Source: Gracilaria domingensis
Taxonomy: Eukaryota; Rhodophyta; Florideophyceae; Gracilariales; Gracilariaceae
DNA length: 64,000 nucleotides
Direction: 5' to 3'
Assembly (NCBI GenBank): GCA_022539475.1
Contig: VCMS01000171.1
Location: 62,001 to 126,000 of the forward strand
A model generated the notes under the pieces. It did not search any database. It worked only from the letters and a program-made list of their open reading frames with translations, and was not told the origin of the DNA. The position numbers were made by a program, and so were the translations under genes. Every line of letters starts with the position of its first letter. The stretch's first letter is position 1. Positions 1-10,907 of this stretch are shown here, one piece after another.

Positions 1-820
1 ACTTTGCTGAAGGCGCGTTCCAAGCCGGTACCGTTCTTCGCGGAGGCGGGGGGGGGAAGCGCGGCGGCGAGGATGGCAGCTGTGGCGGCGGCGGCGCCCG
101 ATAAAAGCTGGCGACGAGAGTATTTTTCGGGCGGCGTCGGAGGAGAGGTGTGGCACGTCACAGCATTATGGTGCGGACGAGACACGCGCGGCAAGAGAGG
201 CGTATTGACAAAGGCCATGGTTGGTGCAGGGCGATAATCCGTTAACGACGGGCACGGGTTTGCATGCGACGGGGGCAAAGGGCTCTGCGGCTGCGACGAT
301 TAAGTAAGAAGACGGCGCGCAGCCGGCGTGATATCAATGCGCATCGCGTGGACGCATCAAGCCGAGTTGTTGGGCCGCAAAGAGCCAACGGAGGGTTGGA
401 TCCATTTGCGCAGCCGCTCGCGGCCATTGAAATGCTCGTCAACGCCGAGTATCATGATCTCCAACGCGCGCAGATTTTGCAGCGCGCGAGCCACTTGGCG
501 CTGTGCGCTTGGCCGAGCTGGGCACCCTGAGCAGCGCGCGAGCCAATCACCGCCGGGTGATGGCACTGTTTTTTGCAAGTTTTTGAGGTATGCTAGCCAA
601 TCTTGGTGGCAGGATCTCCCCGTCGCGCAATGCGCCATTCCTGCGGACGCCATCGCGGGGCTGCAGCTAATAAAGAAGGTACGGACGACAGCAGCCTTGT
701 GTTCTTGCCGCCTTTGCCGTCCGCTCTCCCTCCGCTCTTAACAGCGCTCGTCGCTCCTGCAAGTTCTCCGTCGCTTTTTTTCATGCCACAGCGTCGCCCC
801 CAAGCCGCACAGATACAAAA
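1..820. other. Upstream region without a recognised gene
   Basis: GC-rich sequence upstream of the exonuclease gene. Short open frames exist on both strands but none shows a domain, credible composition or a partner exon. The last ~100 bases before 821 probably form the 5' leader of the exonuclease gene: the start codon is preceded by an A-rich context (acaaaaATGG). Confidence 0.5.
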
Positions 821-3091
821 ATGGGCATTCCGAAGATGTTCCGCTTCCTCACGGACCGCTATCCCTTGATACTGCAGCGTCTCGATGAGGACCACGTTTT
901 CGATCACTTCTACCTCGACATGAACGGTATCATCCATCAATGCACCCATCCCAGCGAGACCGAAATCGCCATCGAGGATTTTGACGACATGTTTGCCCGA
1001 ATCTTCGAATATACGGAGCGACTGTTCCGCATTGTGGCGCCTCGAAAGCTCATGCTTCTTGCCGTTGATGGCGTTGCTCCTCGCGCAAAGATGAACCAGC
1101 AGAGAAGTAGGAGGTTCCGTTCTGCGAAGGACGCTGAGAGAGCAATGGCTGATGCCATTGCTCGTGGCGACCAAATCCCCGACGGCAAGCCCTTTGATTC
1201 CAATTGTATCACCCCCGGTACTGAGTTCATGTTCGAGCTCTCTCGTAGATTTCGTGAATGGATACACCATAAAATGTCCTCTGAGCCAGCATGGCAGCAA
1301 GGTTGCACCGTTATTTTTTCGGGGTCAGAAGCACCTGGCGAGGGAGAACATAAGATTATGGACTTCATTCGAAATTGGAAAAAGTCTCCCCGCTACGACC
1401 CGCAGACTCGTCATTGCATGTATGGTCTGGACGCTGACCTTATGATGCTTGGTCTCGTGGCTCATGCCCCGCATTTCACCCTTTTGCGCGAGAAAATGAG
1501 GTATAAGAAGAGCCGGCGGAAAGTGCCGGTCATGACCGGCAGCAAGACCGATGCCGATGAATTTCAACTGCTCGAAATCGCTTTGTTGCGCGATATGTTG
1601 TTCCTTGAGTTCAAGAGAGACGATGCGATTGAACCGTGGACGCGTGCGAGGGGACGACGACGCCCTTCACAGTTGGAGAAGAATGCACTGAAGGCCACAT
1701 TTCCGGATGGTGAACCCGCCTCCTCTGGCTCTGCAAAGCAGAAGAATCATGGGTTTGAGTATGATTCACGGCGTATCGTGGATGATTTTGTGTTCATGTG
1801 CATGCTCGTTGGCAACGACTTCCTTCCGAATGTTCCGCATCTTGACATTGCTGAGGGTGCCATCAATTTGATGTTTCGCATATACAAGCATATGTTGCCA
1901 TCTTGGGGTGGGTATTTGACTCAATCCCACAAACTTCACCCAGACCGATTAGAATCATTTTTGGAGAAAGTTTCACAGAGTGAGATGCAATACTTTGAGC
2001 ATCGATGTGAAACTGATGGTGTGCCCGAGTACAATTCCGTTGAATATCGTCAGAAGTATTATGAGCTCAAGTTTCAGTTCGACGTTGAAGGAAAAGACGG
2101 ACAGGACCGTGTTAAAAACCTGCGAAGAATATACATGGAAGGGCTTCACTGGGTTCTGCAGTACTACCATAATGGCGTGCCGTCCTGGAACTGGTTTTAC
2201 CCTCACTTTTATACGATGCTTGCCAGCGATATGAAGAGTCTGAGAGCAATCAAAGTTGCTTTCAAGAAAGGTCGCCCATTTAAACCCTTGACTCAATTGA
2301 TGGCTGTGTTGCCTCCAGAGTCTGCGGAACTACTTCCCGCACCAATGCAGGAGCTTATGATCAACCCTGGTTCCCCTGTAGCAAAGTTCTATCCCTTAGA
2401 ATTCGATGTAGACCAGAATGGGAAGCGCAACGCATGGGAGGCTGTGGTTGTTGTACCGTTTATCGAAGAAGAAAGCCTTTTGCGAGAAATTAACGCCATT
2501 GACAAGGAAAAGGAGTTCACAAAGACAGAAAAGGAGCGCGACCGGATGGGGCCCGAAAACTGGTTCCATGCGCGGGACTACCCGAGATCACAACTAAGAA
2601 TCTTGCCGGTACGTCCTTCAAAATATTACATTCCGCAGAGGTCGAGAAGCCCGTCGCCGACGGGCAGCTGGTCTAGAAGTAGTTCTCCTCGTAGGTACAG
2701 CCCTCCCCGGGGGGTGTCACCAAGGCGTCAAGTTACTGCAAGTGGTGGGAGTGAGCAAACGAAGAAACCCCATACGAAACCGTCCGGAAAGGCAGGCCCT
2801 GTCGAGAAAACCCGGCCTATTGATGGCAGATCGCCATCCTCACCTTCCGTCTCTCCAAGCAGAACGAAGGGTCCAGGCTCGAGAGAGGTTCGCCGAAGCA
2901 GCAGCCCTTCTGGAATTAGTGCGAAGAAAGGTCGATCGGCGAAACCAAGGAATCACCTGGACCCAACACATCACCACGATAAGGCGCCGTCACACGAAAC
3001 ACATAACCCTCCCTCTAACTCGCCAGGTTCTCTAAAGCGGGCCAGGCGTTGGAACGTCAAGAAACCTACTGAACCACGTCCTGGAGAATAG
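821..3091 (+). CDS. XRN-family 5'-3' exoribonuclease, short form with RS-like tail
   Basis: Single uninterrupted frame of 756 aa beginning MGIPKMFRFL, the invariant XRN N-terminus. Visible family motifs: LDMNGIIHQC (D33), AVDGVAPRAKMNQQR (D83), SGSEAPGEGEHKIM (E170, E174, E176), YGLDADLMMLGL (D204, D206) and LVGNDFLPNVPHL (D333), which together supply the acidic metal site. XRN enzymes degrade 5'-monophosphorylated RNA. The spacing and the RFRSAKDAE stretch resemble XRN1 more than XRN2, and I see no CCHC knuckle of the XRN2/RAT1 type. The long D1-D4/SH3-like region of canonical XRN1 (about 1,000 further residues) is absent. Residues about 600-756 are instead a low-complexity Arg/Ser/Pro tail (RSRSPSPTGSWSRSSSPRR). 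An RS-like tail would fit a nuclear location, so cytosolic versus nuclear role is open. Catalytic family certain, subclass uncertain. Confidence 0.93.
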   Translation: MGIPKMFRFLTDRYPLILQRLDEDHVFDHFYLDMNGIIHQCTHPSETEIAIEDFDDMFARIFEYTERLFRIVAPRKLMLLAVDGVAPRAKMNQQRSRRFRSAKDAERAMADAIARGDQIPDGKPFDSNCITPGTEFMFELSRRFREWIHHKMSSEPAWQQGCTVIFSGSEAPGEGEHKIMDFIRNWKKSPRYDPQTRHCMYGLDADLMMLGLVAHAPHFTLLREKMRYKKSRRKVPVMTGSKTDADEFQLLEIALLRDMLFLEFKRDDAIEPWTRARGRRRPSQLEKNALKATFPDGEPASSGSAKQKNHGFEYDSRRIVDDFVFMCMLVGNDFLPNVPHLDIAEGAINLMFRIYKHMLPSWGGYLTQSHKLHPDRLESFLEKVSQSEMQYFEHRCETDGVPEYNSVEYRQKYYELKFQFDVEGKDGQDRVKNLRRIYMEGLHWVLQYYHNGVPSWNWFYPHFYTMLASDMKSLRAIKVAFKKGRPFKPLTQLMAVLPPESAELLPAPMQELMINPGSPVAKFYPLEFDVDQNGKRNAWEAVVVVPFIEEESLLREINAIDKEKEFTKTEKERDRMGPENWFHARDYPRSQLRILPVRPSKYYIPQRSRSPSPTGSWSRSSSPRRYSPPRGVSPRRQVTASGGSEQTKKPHTKPSGKAGPVEKTRPIDGRSPSSPSVSPSRTKGPGSREVRRSSSPSGISAKKGRSAKPRNHLDPTHHHDKAPSHETHNPPSNSPGSLKRARRWNVKKPTEPRPGE

Positions 3092-3446
3092 AATGAAGTT
3101 TTTGATGTACAGCACTCTGCGTGAAGCGCATCTTTGCACATATAGCTGAAAGCGTTCACCAAGCCAATAATTTTCTGTTCAAGGCGAAACTGGCAACTAA
3201 CTTCAGACGCGAAACACTACAGTAACTGAAGGTTAAGACAACAAGTGTTCCATGGATGCAATTCGGGTGTGCTCCTCAACTAGCTGTAGAGTACCCTTGG
3301 TATTAGCTAAAAACAAATCCTCTGTTGTGGAGCGGGTGTTTTACAGATCCTAGAGTTACGGGAACCTGAATCAGGATCTTCACCTGCTGCTTCACGACAA
3401 ACTATATCACAAGGTTTCATATCAAGTGCCTGTATTCGACTATACA
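3092..3446. other. Convergent 3' intergenic spacer
   Basis: 355 bases between two convergent stop codons (exonuclease on +, SHMT on -). It should hold both 3' UTRs and polyadenylation signals. No other feature seen. Confidence 0.6.
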
Positions 3447-4934
3447 TTATTGGTAGACCATATCAGCCCGATCGAAACCAATCGGTTCAAATCCCATGGC
3501 AAATTCCTCTACCTCTTCTTTCAAAGCCTTAATTTCTGCAGCACCTGCACCTTCGTCAACGGCTTCCCGGAAGGCAGCAATCTTTGCTTGTGGTCCCAAA
3601 TCCTTCTTCACCTGAGCGGCGATAGCAATTCCACGATCCAAGTATCCAGCAATAGCCTTGAAGTCCTCCGTATCACACCCTCTGGTCGTCATTGCATGTG
3701 TACCCATACGAATACCTCCTGGGTTGAACGCACTCTTATCACCAGGAACGGTATTCTTGTTCAGTGCAATACCAGAAAGCTCCAAAACCCGTTCGGCGCG
3801 TGCGCCGTCCATGTCTCTCGTCCTGAGGTTGACAAGCATAAGATGGTTCTCCGTTCCTCCTGAAACAAGGTCATAACCTCTGTCAATGAGTCCCTTTGCC
3901 AGAACTTGAGAATTATCCAACACCTTTTGTTGGTAAGCAACGAATTCCGGCTCTTGAGCCAGCTTTAGGGCCACCGCCAACGCAGCGATTGTGTGATTAT
4001 GAGGTCCTCCTTGCAATCCTGGGAACACAGCAGAGTTAATGGGATTCTCAAGGTTGTACATAACCTGTTCCCCCTTCTTATTGATAGAACGAACACCCTT
4101 TCGGAAGAAAATCAGGGCGCCTCTCGGGCCACGAAGGGCCTTGTGAGTAGTAGTGGTAACGACGTCAGCGTACTCAAATGGCGAAGGGATAACGCCAGCG
4201 GCAACCATACCCGAAATGTGAGCGATATCAGCGTGCAGATATGCCCCTACCTTATCAGCGATTGCGCGCATGCGAGGATAATCGTAGTGTCTGGAATATG
4301 CGCTAGCACCGGCAATAATGAGCTTTGGTCTGAACAGTACAGCAGACTCTTCCAGTTTGTCATAGTCGATGATCCCAGTGCTTTCATTCAGTCTGTAGGG
4401 CATAGATTCAAAGAAAAGAGAAGTGGCGCTTACACGCTTCTTATCGGTCATGAACCCATGGCTCAGATGGCCACCATGTGGAAGATCAAGGCTGAGGATC
4501 CTGTCGTGCGGCTTGAGCAACGCTGTGTACACAGCGAGATTGGAAGGACTTCCAGAAAGAGCCTGCACATTGACACCCCACTCGTCTGGGGAGACACGGA
4601 ACGCGTCAAGAGCGCGTTTCTGACACAAGCGCTCACTCATGTCAATGAATTCATTCCCTCCGTAATAACGAGCTCCGGGATATCCCTCAGAATACTTGTT
4701 GGTCATGACCGACCCGACGGCTTCCAACACAGCACGAGATGTGAAGTTCTCCGATGGAATGAGCTGAATGGACTTGATCTGCCTCGACTTCTCATGCTCA
4801 ATGATATCGAACAATTCGGGGTCGACCTCCGCAAGTGGCGCGTTCAGCGAAGATGGCGCAGCGGCCGAGGGACTGACGGCCGGAGTAGCCAGGAAACGGC
4901 GCGAAACGCCACGCAGAAGGGTAGAACGCAACAT
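3447..4934 (-). CDS. SHMT: Serine hydroxymethyltransferase, probably mitochondrial
   Basis: PLP enzyme interconverting serine + tetrahydrofolate and glycine + 5,10-methylene-THF. The frame is open further upstream, but only from a TTG with a hydrophobic, low-complexity lead; the first ATG at 4934 gives 495 aa starting [18 protein letters not shown], a typical mitochondrial presequence (basic, Ser/Ala rich, no acids). Conserved blocks follow in order: [17 protein letters not shown] (~59-75), [20 protein letters not shown] (~79-98), [13 protein letters not shown] (~235-247), the PLP lysine in [13 protein letters not shown] (K265), [12 protein letters not shown] and [13 protein letters not shown] near the C-terminus. 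Length matches eukaryotic SHMT. In a photosynthetic cell the mitochondrial enzyme works with glycine decarboxylase in photorespiration. No intron. Confidence 0.96.
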   Translation of the reverse strand: MLRSTLLRGVSRRFLATPAVSPSAAAPSSLNAPLAEVDPELFDIIEHEKSRQIKSIQLIPSENFTSRAVLEAVGSVMTNKYSEGYPGARYYGGNEFIDMSERLCQKRALDAFRVSPDEWGVNVQALSGSPSNLAVYTALLKPHDRILSLDLPHGGHLSHGFMTDKKRVSATSLFFESMPYRLNESTGIIDYDKLEESAVLFRPKLIIAGASAYSRHYDYPRMRAIADKVGAYLHADIAHISGMVAAGVIPSPFEYADVVTTTTHKALRGPRGALIFFRKGVRSINKKGEQVMYNLENPINSAVFPGLQGGPHNHTIAALAVALKLAQEPEFVAYQQKVLDNSQVLAKGLIDRGYDLVSGGTENHLMLVNLRTRDMDGARAERVLELSGIALNKNTVPGDKSAFNPGGIRMGTHAMTTRGCDTEDFKAIAGYLDRGIAIAAQVKKDLGPQAKIAAFREAVDEGAGAAEIKALKEEVEEFAMGFEPIGFDRADMVYQ

Positions 4935-5686
4935 GATAAGAGCAGGGGGAATCAGGAGAGGAGGGAGGAAGCACGAAAGTGCGAGGAAATAGGAGGAAAG
5001 GGTGAAAGAGGGCGAAGAGGGAGAAAGCTGATTTATACTTGCCGGGAGGAAGATGCGCAGCAAGCAGAGCGACAGGGCTGTTTGACCACACAATGTGTGC
5101 CCGAGAAAACAGCGGTTGTCGTTCGTCCATGCCAACTATCTCGCGGTGAACAGCGCATCGCATGATGCAAGCTGTTACTTTTCCCGATATTTTATCGAGG
5201 GTTACGGAAACACGCACATTTGATTGTCCAGATCTCGTGGCTGCGATGCATCTTCGTTGACCACTACGATTCGACTCATTCAACGCCTATAACTGGCGCA
5301 CATGCGTGTGAACGACGGCCACGTCTTCCCCGAAGAATTACCGAGGTATCTAATGTTCACACTTGCTACGAGGCATGAGTTTCTATCGAGATCTGATATC
5401 TCTATCACCACCGTCCAAGGCATGACGGAAGAGTGCTGTTTGGCGTGCTGATTTTCAGCGGCGTCGGCAGACTACATGGCGGATTTCTCGCCACTTCGAT
5501 GTGTCCTTTGATGACAGTCGAGGCTTGACCCCAATTCAGCAGAGATAAGATTTGACTTCCAAGGGCGTACAAAGGTACAGGGCGGAATCATGCACATGTA
5601 CAACGGAACTACAACACTATTAAGAAGTAGCGATGTGCGACTGACAGTTGCAACCAGTGACAACTTCTTCAGTGCGGTAGTCTCTT

Positions 5687-5721
<35 letters not shown>

Positions 5722-6404
5722 ATGGAAACTGTAAAGCGGATTACGCTTCTCCGCGTGGGTTTGCTCATAGACCAAACGACCCATAACACCTCTACATCGC
5801 AATCACCGACCACAACAAAATAGCCGTTCTACACTGACTGGACTACGATTAGAAGGTATTAGATATACTAGGTGTTTCCGACCGCAGGCGTTCCTTTACC
5901 GACGCTTTTCGCCTTCTTCCTCTCATTAATCTGGTCATTCATCCTGTGGAGACCGTCGGCAGAGGGGCACACCGCGACAAGGTGCTTCGCATGTACCACG
6001 CTGGCCACTCAAGAAACCAGGAGCGACGTTCTTTCCACCCATTCCTCATGTCACCGGCGAAACCAGGTGGAAGAACAGGTACATAGCCTTTCACAGTCAT
6101 CCAACACCAGTGTGGTCGGCCCTGGACGACATTCTTCTCCCTACTATGTGCCGGAACAAGTGAAAAGATTTCAAAGAAGTTCAGACACGTGAACATACCA
6201 AGGGATTGACTTTGAGAAAGTGAGTACCAACGAAAGGAATCTGACATTCTCTCCCCTACAAAAAGAGGGCGTCCTAAGCCTTCGACTTTTAAGTTTATGC
6301 CGGAAGTGGCCCAATTGGCCGTCATAGTCAAACAGGCGGGTGGGAGAGCAAACGTCGGAAAAAGAACTTAAAGAAGAGCACAAAATTCTTTTGGATATGT
6401 TATC
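4935..6404. other. Intergenic region
   Basis: Upstream of the SHMT gene. The first ~200 bases are probably SHMT leader (purine-rich on + strand). The rest has no recognised gene. A (TC)n microsatellite lies at about 5690-5717, and the right end may contain decayed LINE sequence preceding the fragment at 6405. Confidence 0.5.
5690..5717. repeat. (TC)n microsatellite
   Basis: About 14 uninterrupted TC units, preceded by an imperfect tctctttcttt tract. No coding significance; it gives Arg/Glu or Ser/Leu runs in spurious frames. Confidence 0.9.
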
Positions 6405-6848
6405 ATGAAGGCCCCGAAAGACGCCCTCGCAAAAACTGGTCCTCGTATACTCCTGGAAAAGCAACTTGCAATCGAGATAGATCTCCTTGACGCTAAAGCA
6501 CAAATCGTGAAAAAGGTTCGAGACAAACTACTCCTACTTAAAACGAGCAACGTCATGACAAGCACATTTGCGGCGCGAAAAGCTGGGGTTTTACTAGCCC
6601 AGCTTTTCACGGGACACGTTCCGAATCTACATCCAGTTGCTTCGTACATCAACGGAAAAACTGAACGATGTAGTTGTGGTAAAAACGTCAAAAAGGATCC
6701 AGACCATATGGTATGCCCTCTGACGAACGCCTCTCGCCGAGAAACCCTCCCTCCGTTATCAGCACGACAAAATCTGAGTCTCCAAGATTTGATTAGACAA
6801 CATCCGCAAAGGTTGTTGGCCTTTCTGACGAGAGAGAACTTGCAGTAG
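6405..6848 (+). mobile_element. LINE fragment: C-terminal end of the ORF2-type protein
   Basis: 147-codon frame. Its middle (FAARKAGVLLAQLFTGHVPNLHPVASYI) and the CSCGKNVKKDPDHMVCP cluster (C-x-C-G ... H-x3-C) resemble the region downstream of the RNase H domain in non-LTR retrotransposons, where a tract of the form LRTGH-x-L-x-YL is followed by a C-x-CG...H-x4-C finger. The reverse transcriptase is not present upstream in any readable frame, so this is a 5'-truncated and decayed copy, as expected for LINE insertion. No poly(A) tail or target duplication identified. Confidence 0.5.
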
Positions 6849-7048
6849 AAAGAAGGTTCTACTTCGACCTAGGAATTAGAGGTCAATGTCCGAAATAAAG
6901 AAGAAGAACCGTTCTTCCTCCGTCGTTGCCATTCATAACGCTTCAAATAACCACGATCGTCATGATCGTGTTGTCCCAATGCTAGGAAGTAGAGGTTGTT
7001 GTCCGCATTAAAGACGAAGAGCCACATTGTGTGAAAAGCAACTCTAAC

Positions 7049-8419
7049 CTAAACCCCCTGCTTCTTGGCAGCTCGTGTTTTTCGTCCATGATTCGCGCCA
7101 CGACCGCGACCGCGTCCGCGCCCTCTCCCGCGACCGCGACCCCTTCCACGCCCACGACTAGAACTTGCATCCCCCCTCATGCTGTCTGCCATATCCCTAT
7201 GTGCGTCTCTTGATTGGTTGTGCTCCGTAGCTTGTCCACTTCGATTTCCCTGTCTTCCTCCTCGTTTACCAGTCTGCGGCGCACCTCTCGGCGTTCTCGA
7301 GGAAGCAGCGCCTTTATTCAAACCTCCACCACCGTTGTTGTAAGACAATGGCGGAAAATCAATATCAAGTGATTCATGGTCGTCACGGGCGATATAATGA
7401 GACACTCCACCTTCAAGCGGTACGTCATCGTCTATATCGGCATATTGATCCATATCACCTGTAGTGGGTTTCACCGAACTTTCACCGCGCTCATTTGCAT
7501 CGTCTCCCCGGACAGTGAGATCTGCAAGTCGTGACGCAATCTCTCGTTCTTCTTCAGCCTGCCGTCTCGCATCGTCCCTTGCAAGACGGCGCTGCATCTG
7601 ATGGGAGTCCACAGTTTCATTTGACCTTTGATCGTTCTCAGCTCGTTTCCCTATTTGTGGTCGCCATCCGTCCAATAAAGCTGCAACAGCAGCATCCGCA
7701 CCGCCGAACTTCTGCAACGCGTCGCGAGCCAAAGCAACCGGAACGTCTGCAACGCGAGCAATAGTGGCTTCTATGCGTGAGTCAGAAGAGTGTAGACGGA
7801 CGTATCCCACCTGTTCAAACTGCGGTAGCAAAAGTAAGGCATCGATCAGCTGTGAGGCCAAGCCGACGCACATTTGTCGCTGTGTCAAACCATTTGGGAA
7901 CAAATTCCCTTCAGGTTTGTTTGATAATTCTCGTAGCCAAACTTGGACCTTGTCTGCGGCGTCGGCTCTCTGTGAACGGGTAGATAGAGCTTCAATTACG
8001 GCAGAACGGGTGGTGTCGCTTGCTGATGCGAGAGAAGCAAGGATGTGAAGACTGTCAGCAACAAAGTACAAATCATCTTTTCGCAGTCGGTTTTGAAGGG
8101 ATCGAACGATGCGACTGAGTAGGGGTTTGACGGAGAGGAGGATTGACTGAATATGATCGTTTAGTGAAGCTGGTGGAAAGAGACATAAAAGGTCCAGAAC
8201 GTTTTCGGATGAAAGTTGAGACAGTTTAGATGTTAGATGAGTGAGCAAGACAAAATCATACTGGGTGTATGGTGTGGTGGGACATGGGCGGAAGGGGGGC
8301 CGTGTGCGATATGTGAGATAAGACTGTAGGAAAGACAGCGTTGGATGTTGCGGTGGTGGCGGGGACAGGGGATTGAGATCTAGGACATTGTTATCCGAAG
8401 GGTGGAAAAGGATGCTCAT
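7049..8419 (-). CDS. ASCC2-like protein: CUE/UBA-like domain with RGR-rich tail
   Basis: Uninterrupted 456-aa frame with ATG at 8419. Residues ~216-252 (EATIARVADVPVALARDALQ... ALLDGW) have the spacing of a CUE/UBA ubiquitin-binding domain. An acidic tract (YADIDDDVPLEGG) follows, then a Gly/Arg block of about nine RGR units (residues ~417-443) and a terminal NHGRKTRAAKKQGV. The final motif resembles the NH-x-RRT-x-A-x-RK end of ASCC2, the ubiquitin-binding subunit of the ASC-1 helicase complex used in alkylation repair and ribosome quality control. The helical N-terminal half is shorter than in human ASCC2 and has no motif I recognise. The RGR block could also bind RNA. Assignment rests on the CUE-plus-tail pattern and is moderate. 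Confidence 0.55.
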   Translation of the reverse strand: MSILFHPSDNNVLDLNPLSPPPPQHPTLSFLQSYLTYRTRPPFRPCPTTPYTQYDFVLLTHLTSKLSQLSSENVLDLLCLFPPASLNDHIQSILLSVKPLLSRIVRSLQNRLRKDDLYFVADSLHILASLASASDTTRSAVIEALSTRSQRADAADKVQVWLRELSNKPEGNLFPNGLTQRQMCVGLASQLIDALLLLPQFEQVGYVRLHSSDSRIEATIARVADVPVALARDALQKFGGADAAVAALLDGWRPQIGKRAENDQRSNETVDSHQMQRRLARDDARRQAEEEREIASRLADLTVRGDDANERGESSVKPTTGDMDQYADIDDDVPLEGGVSHYIARDDHESLDIDFPPLSYNNGGGGLNKGAASSRTPRGAPQTGKRGGRQGNRSGQATEHNQSRDAHRDMADSMRGDASSSRGRGRGRGRGRGRGRGRGRGANHGRKTRAAKKQGV

Positions 8420-9743
8420 TCCGTGGATGTTGTGAAATGCAGCACACTGTAGAAGTTAAGCAGTCGTGTTAGTAATCCCGAAAGTTGGGTCAGCAGTGTG
8501 ACTCTGTTAGGTGGTGCTTGACATGTGTGAGATGTTGTTGATGGCGGACGAATTCAAAGTAGAAGGATAGCCTTAACCTTCTCCCCGTGTTCTCTTCCGA
8601 ATGATGACTTCTCATACAGATGACCCCGAAAGAGTGCGCTGGCAACGAAGGCAACAAAAGATCACCAGCGCGGAATTGCAATGGACTTTTTCTTTTGTCA
8701 CACATATTCTGCGCATACAAATATAATCTTTTCTGCAAATTTTGCATATGAACCACGTTGTAAAGTTTTAGATACAATTCTCGCGAGAGAGTGGGTAACG
8801 TCAATTGCCCGCAAAACCATCACCTTCGATGCTGGACAAGCACAAATGTCGTTGCAAGCAAGATATCGTCGAAAGCCGCTTTCTAAAAGCATCTAGACGG
8901 AGCTTCGTTGCGATATGAATGGCGGCGTTTCTCAATGTGACAACAGCTCTCAGTCTAGACATCAACTTCTGTGCCAACCGCGATTGCCCCTAGTTGTCGA
9001 CAAAACGCAACGCAAACAGCACATCTTCGCCTGGCCACAAAGCGCCAGCAGGACGTGCTTAAATTACGCAGACGGATTCATCAAGCGTCATCAGCAGGCG
9101 GGTCATCGGGTCTCGCACCAGAAAGCAGTCCGATAAACTAACCGACAGAAGTTGAAGCAGACAAAGGAGAGGTGGGAAGACGCGCTTGGTTGGTAGATAT
9201 GTCAGACAAGTCCTGAACGGGCCGCTGCGGCACGGGCCACCTCAAATCTCTGTCGCGCCGTTCCGCTGCGCGCCGCAGTGCCAGCGTCCATCAGTCCACC
9301 CTTCATGAGTCACAAACCGTGACAAACACCCCGTTACGCGCCGCTTCAGCGCCCGAAGCGTCGCCGCGCAGCAAGCGCGGCATTTTCGCCCTTCTTACTG
9401 GTGATGTGCAACCTCCAGTCTGTACGATTGACCAATCAATGCTCGATACCGCTTTTGTACGCGTACACGTGGCAGAGCCGCTTCATGACGTAACGCATGG
9501 GGCCCGAGCTCACTGCTTTTCGTGAGCCCACCTTCTCGTGCGTTCTGTCGTCAAATTTCAACAGAGGCGTCTGCAGCTGTTCATTTAGTGATCTTCATAT
9601 CATGATATCTATGGTGCCAATATCTTTCCCCCTCACGATTTTGCCCTGGTCTTCCTCTTGTTCCTCGTACCACAACCTGCGCCCTTTCTTTTAGAGTGTT
9701 TCAATATTCTACTTAGCAGTCTGACGTTTGTTTGTCTTTTGCG
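8420..9743. other. Divergent intergenic region
   Basis: 1.3 kb between the divergently transcribed ASCC2-like gene and glycerol-3-phosphate dehydrogenase. Short frames only; no domain or RNA gene recognised. It must hold both promoters. A GC-rich patch lies around 9215-9400. Confidence 0.5.
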
Positions 9744-10907
9744 ATGGCGCCAATTGTAATCCGTACTGAGCCGGGGGTGCGCTCACATGCCACTCCGCCG
9801 CCAGCGCATTCGCGTCAGGATTCTACGGATGAGGTTCTTCCCATGAAGAGAGTATGTATTGTTGGCGCCGGAAACTGGGGTAGTGCTGCTGCTATAATTA
9901 TAGCCAACAACGTCAAAAACTTTGACTATTACCATGATACCATCAACATGTGGGTCTTCGAGGAAATCATTGAGGACAGAAAGCTCTCGGAAATCATCAA
10001 CGAAACTCATTATAACGTCAAGTATCTACCGGACCATCGTCTACCCGACAACATCGTTGCTGTTCCGGACTTGCTTGAAGCCGCCGCTGATTGCAATGTA
10101 TTTGTCTTTGTGCTTCCTCATCAGTTTCTGCCGCGTGCCTGCAAGACGCTTAAAGGCCACATCGCTCCGGACTCCATCGGAATTTCACTCATCAAAGGCA
10201 TCGACTTCGACGAGGGGGGCGTCGTACTTATGACCGATATTATCACCAAAGAGCTTTCCATCGATGTCTCCGTTCTCAGTGGAGCTAACATTGCCAACGA
10301 AATCGCTGCAGGAAAGTTTTGCGAGTCAACAATTGGGTACAGCAACAGTGACAATGCAATCGTATTCTTTGAGCTCTTCAACAACCGCAACTTTCGTATC
10401 AGCCTCATCAAGGATGTTCAGTCTGTACAGGTGTTTGGTGCTCTCAAGAACGTCATTGCTCTCGGAGCCGGTTTCTGTGATGCGTTGGACATGGGAAACA
10501 ACACAAAGGCGGCTTTGATTCGAATTGGATTACTCGAAATGCACCGATTTGCCAGCAAATACTTTGCTCCCATTCACGATGCAACAATGGTCGAATCATG
10601 CGGCGTGGCAGATCTCATCACAACGTGCATGGGTGGTCGTAATCGACGGGTGTCGGAAGCTTTTGCTAGAGCCCGCGGTAAACGTTCGTGGGAAGAACTG
10701 GAGGACGAGATGCTCAAGGGACAGAAATTGCAGGGTACGAGCACTGTATTGGAGGTGATGAAAATTCTCCAACGCGATGACTGTGTGAACCAGTTTCCAT
10801 TCATTAAGCTGATTTACCAAATTGCTTATGACGCTGCAGAAATTGAGACAATAGTGGACTTCCCAGACGAGCATGCGGCCGATGCATTGGATGATCTTGA
10901 TGAATAA
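9744..10907 (+). CDS. GPD1: NAD-dependent glycerol-3-phosphate dehydrogenase
   Basis: 387 aa from the ATG at 9744 (the frame is also open from a TTG four codons earlier, which I reject). Reduces dihydroxyacetone phosphate to sn-glycerol 3-phosphate with NADH. The nucleotide-binding GAGNWG is at 41-46, after CIV. Catalytic Lys is in GALKNVIALGAGF (K235), and the substrate loop GNNTKAALIR spans 251-260. Length and blocks match the eukaryotic GPD1 type, not FAD-dependent GlpD. The first 33 residues before MKRVCIVG are an unconserved Pro/His/Ser-rich extension that could be a targeting or regulatory segment; M34 is an alternative start. Product G3P feeds glycerolipids and, if this is a red alga, floridoside (UDP-galactose + G3P), the osmolyte of that group. 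No intron. Confidence 0.95.
   Translation: MAPIVIRTEPGVRSHATPPPAHSRQDSTDEVLPMKRVCIVGAGNWGSAAAIIIANNVKNFDYYHDTINMWVFEEIIEDRKLSEIINETHYNVKYLPDHRLPDNIVAVPDLLEAAADCNVFVFVLPHQFLPRACKTLKGHIAPDSIGISLIKGIDFDEGGVVLMTDIITKELSIDVSVLSGANIANEIAAGKFCESTIGYSNSDNAIVFFELFNNRNFRISLIKDVQSVQVFGALKNVIALGAGFCDALDMGNNTKAALIRIGLLEMHRFASKYFAPIHDATMVESCGVADLITTCMGGRNRRVSEAFARARGKRSWEELEDEMLKGQKLQGTSTVLEVMKILQRDDCVNQFPFIKLIYQIAYDAAEIETIVDFPDEHAADALDDLDE

Noticed and set aside
3470-3500. tRNA-like GGTTCAAATCC motif
   Set aside because: Lies in SHMT coding sequence and has no cloverleaf partner arms.
4935-5135. N-terminal extension of SHMT
   Set aside because: Begins at TTG and is low complexity; the ATG at 4934 gives a normal mitochondrial presequence.
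5590-5823. Small frame over the TC tract
   Set aside because: Ser/Leu run comes from the microsatellite; no other support.
7031-7213. Plus-strand frame opposite the RGR array
   Set aside because: Shadow of a GC-rich repeat in the ASCC2-like gene.
9732-9743. Upstream TTG start of glycerol-3-phosphate dehydrogenase
   Set aside because: Eukaryotic genes rarely use TTG; ATG follows four codons later.
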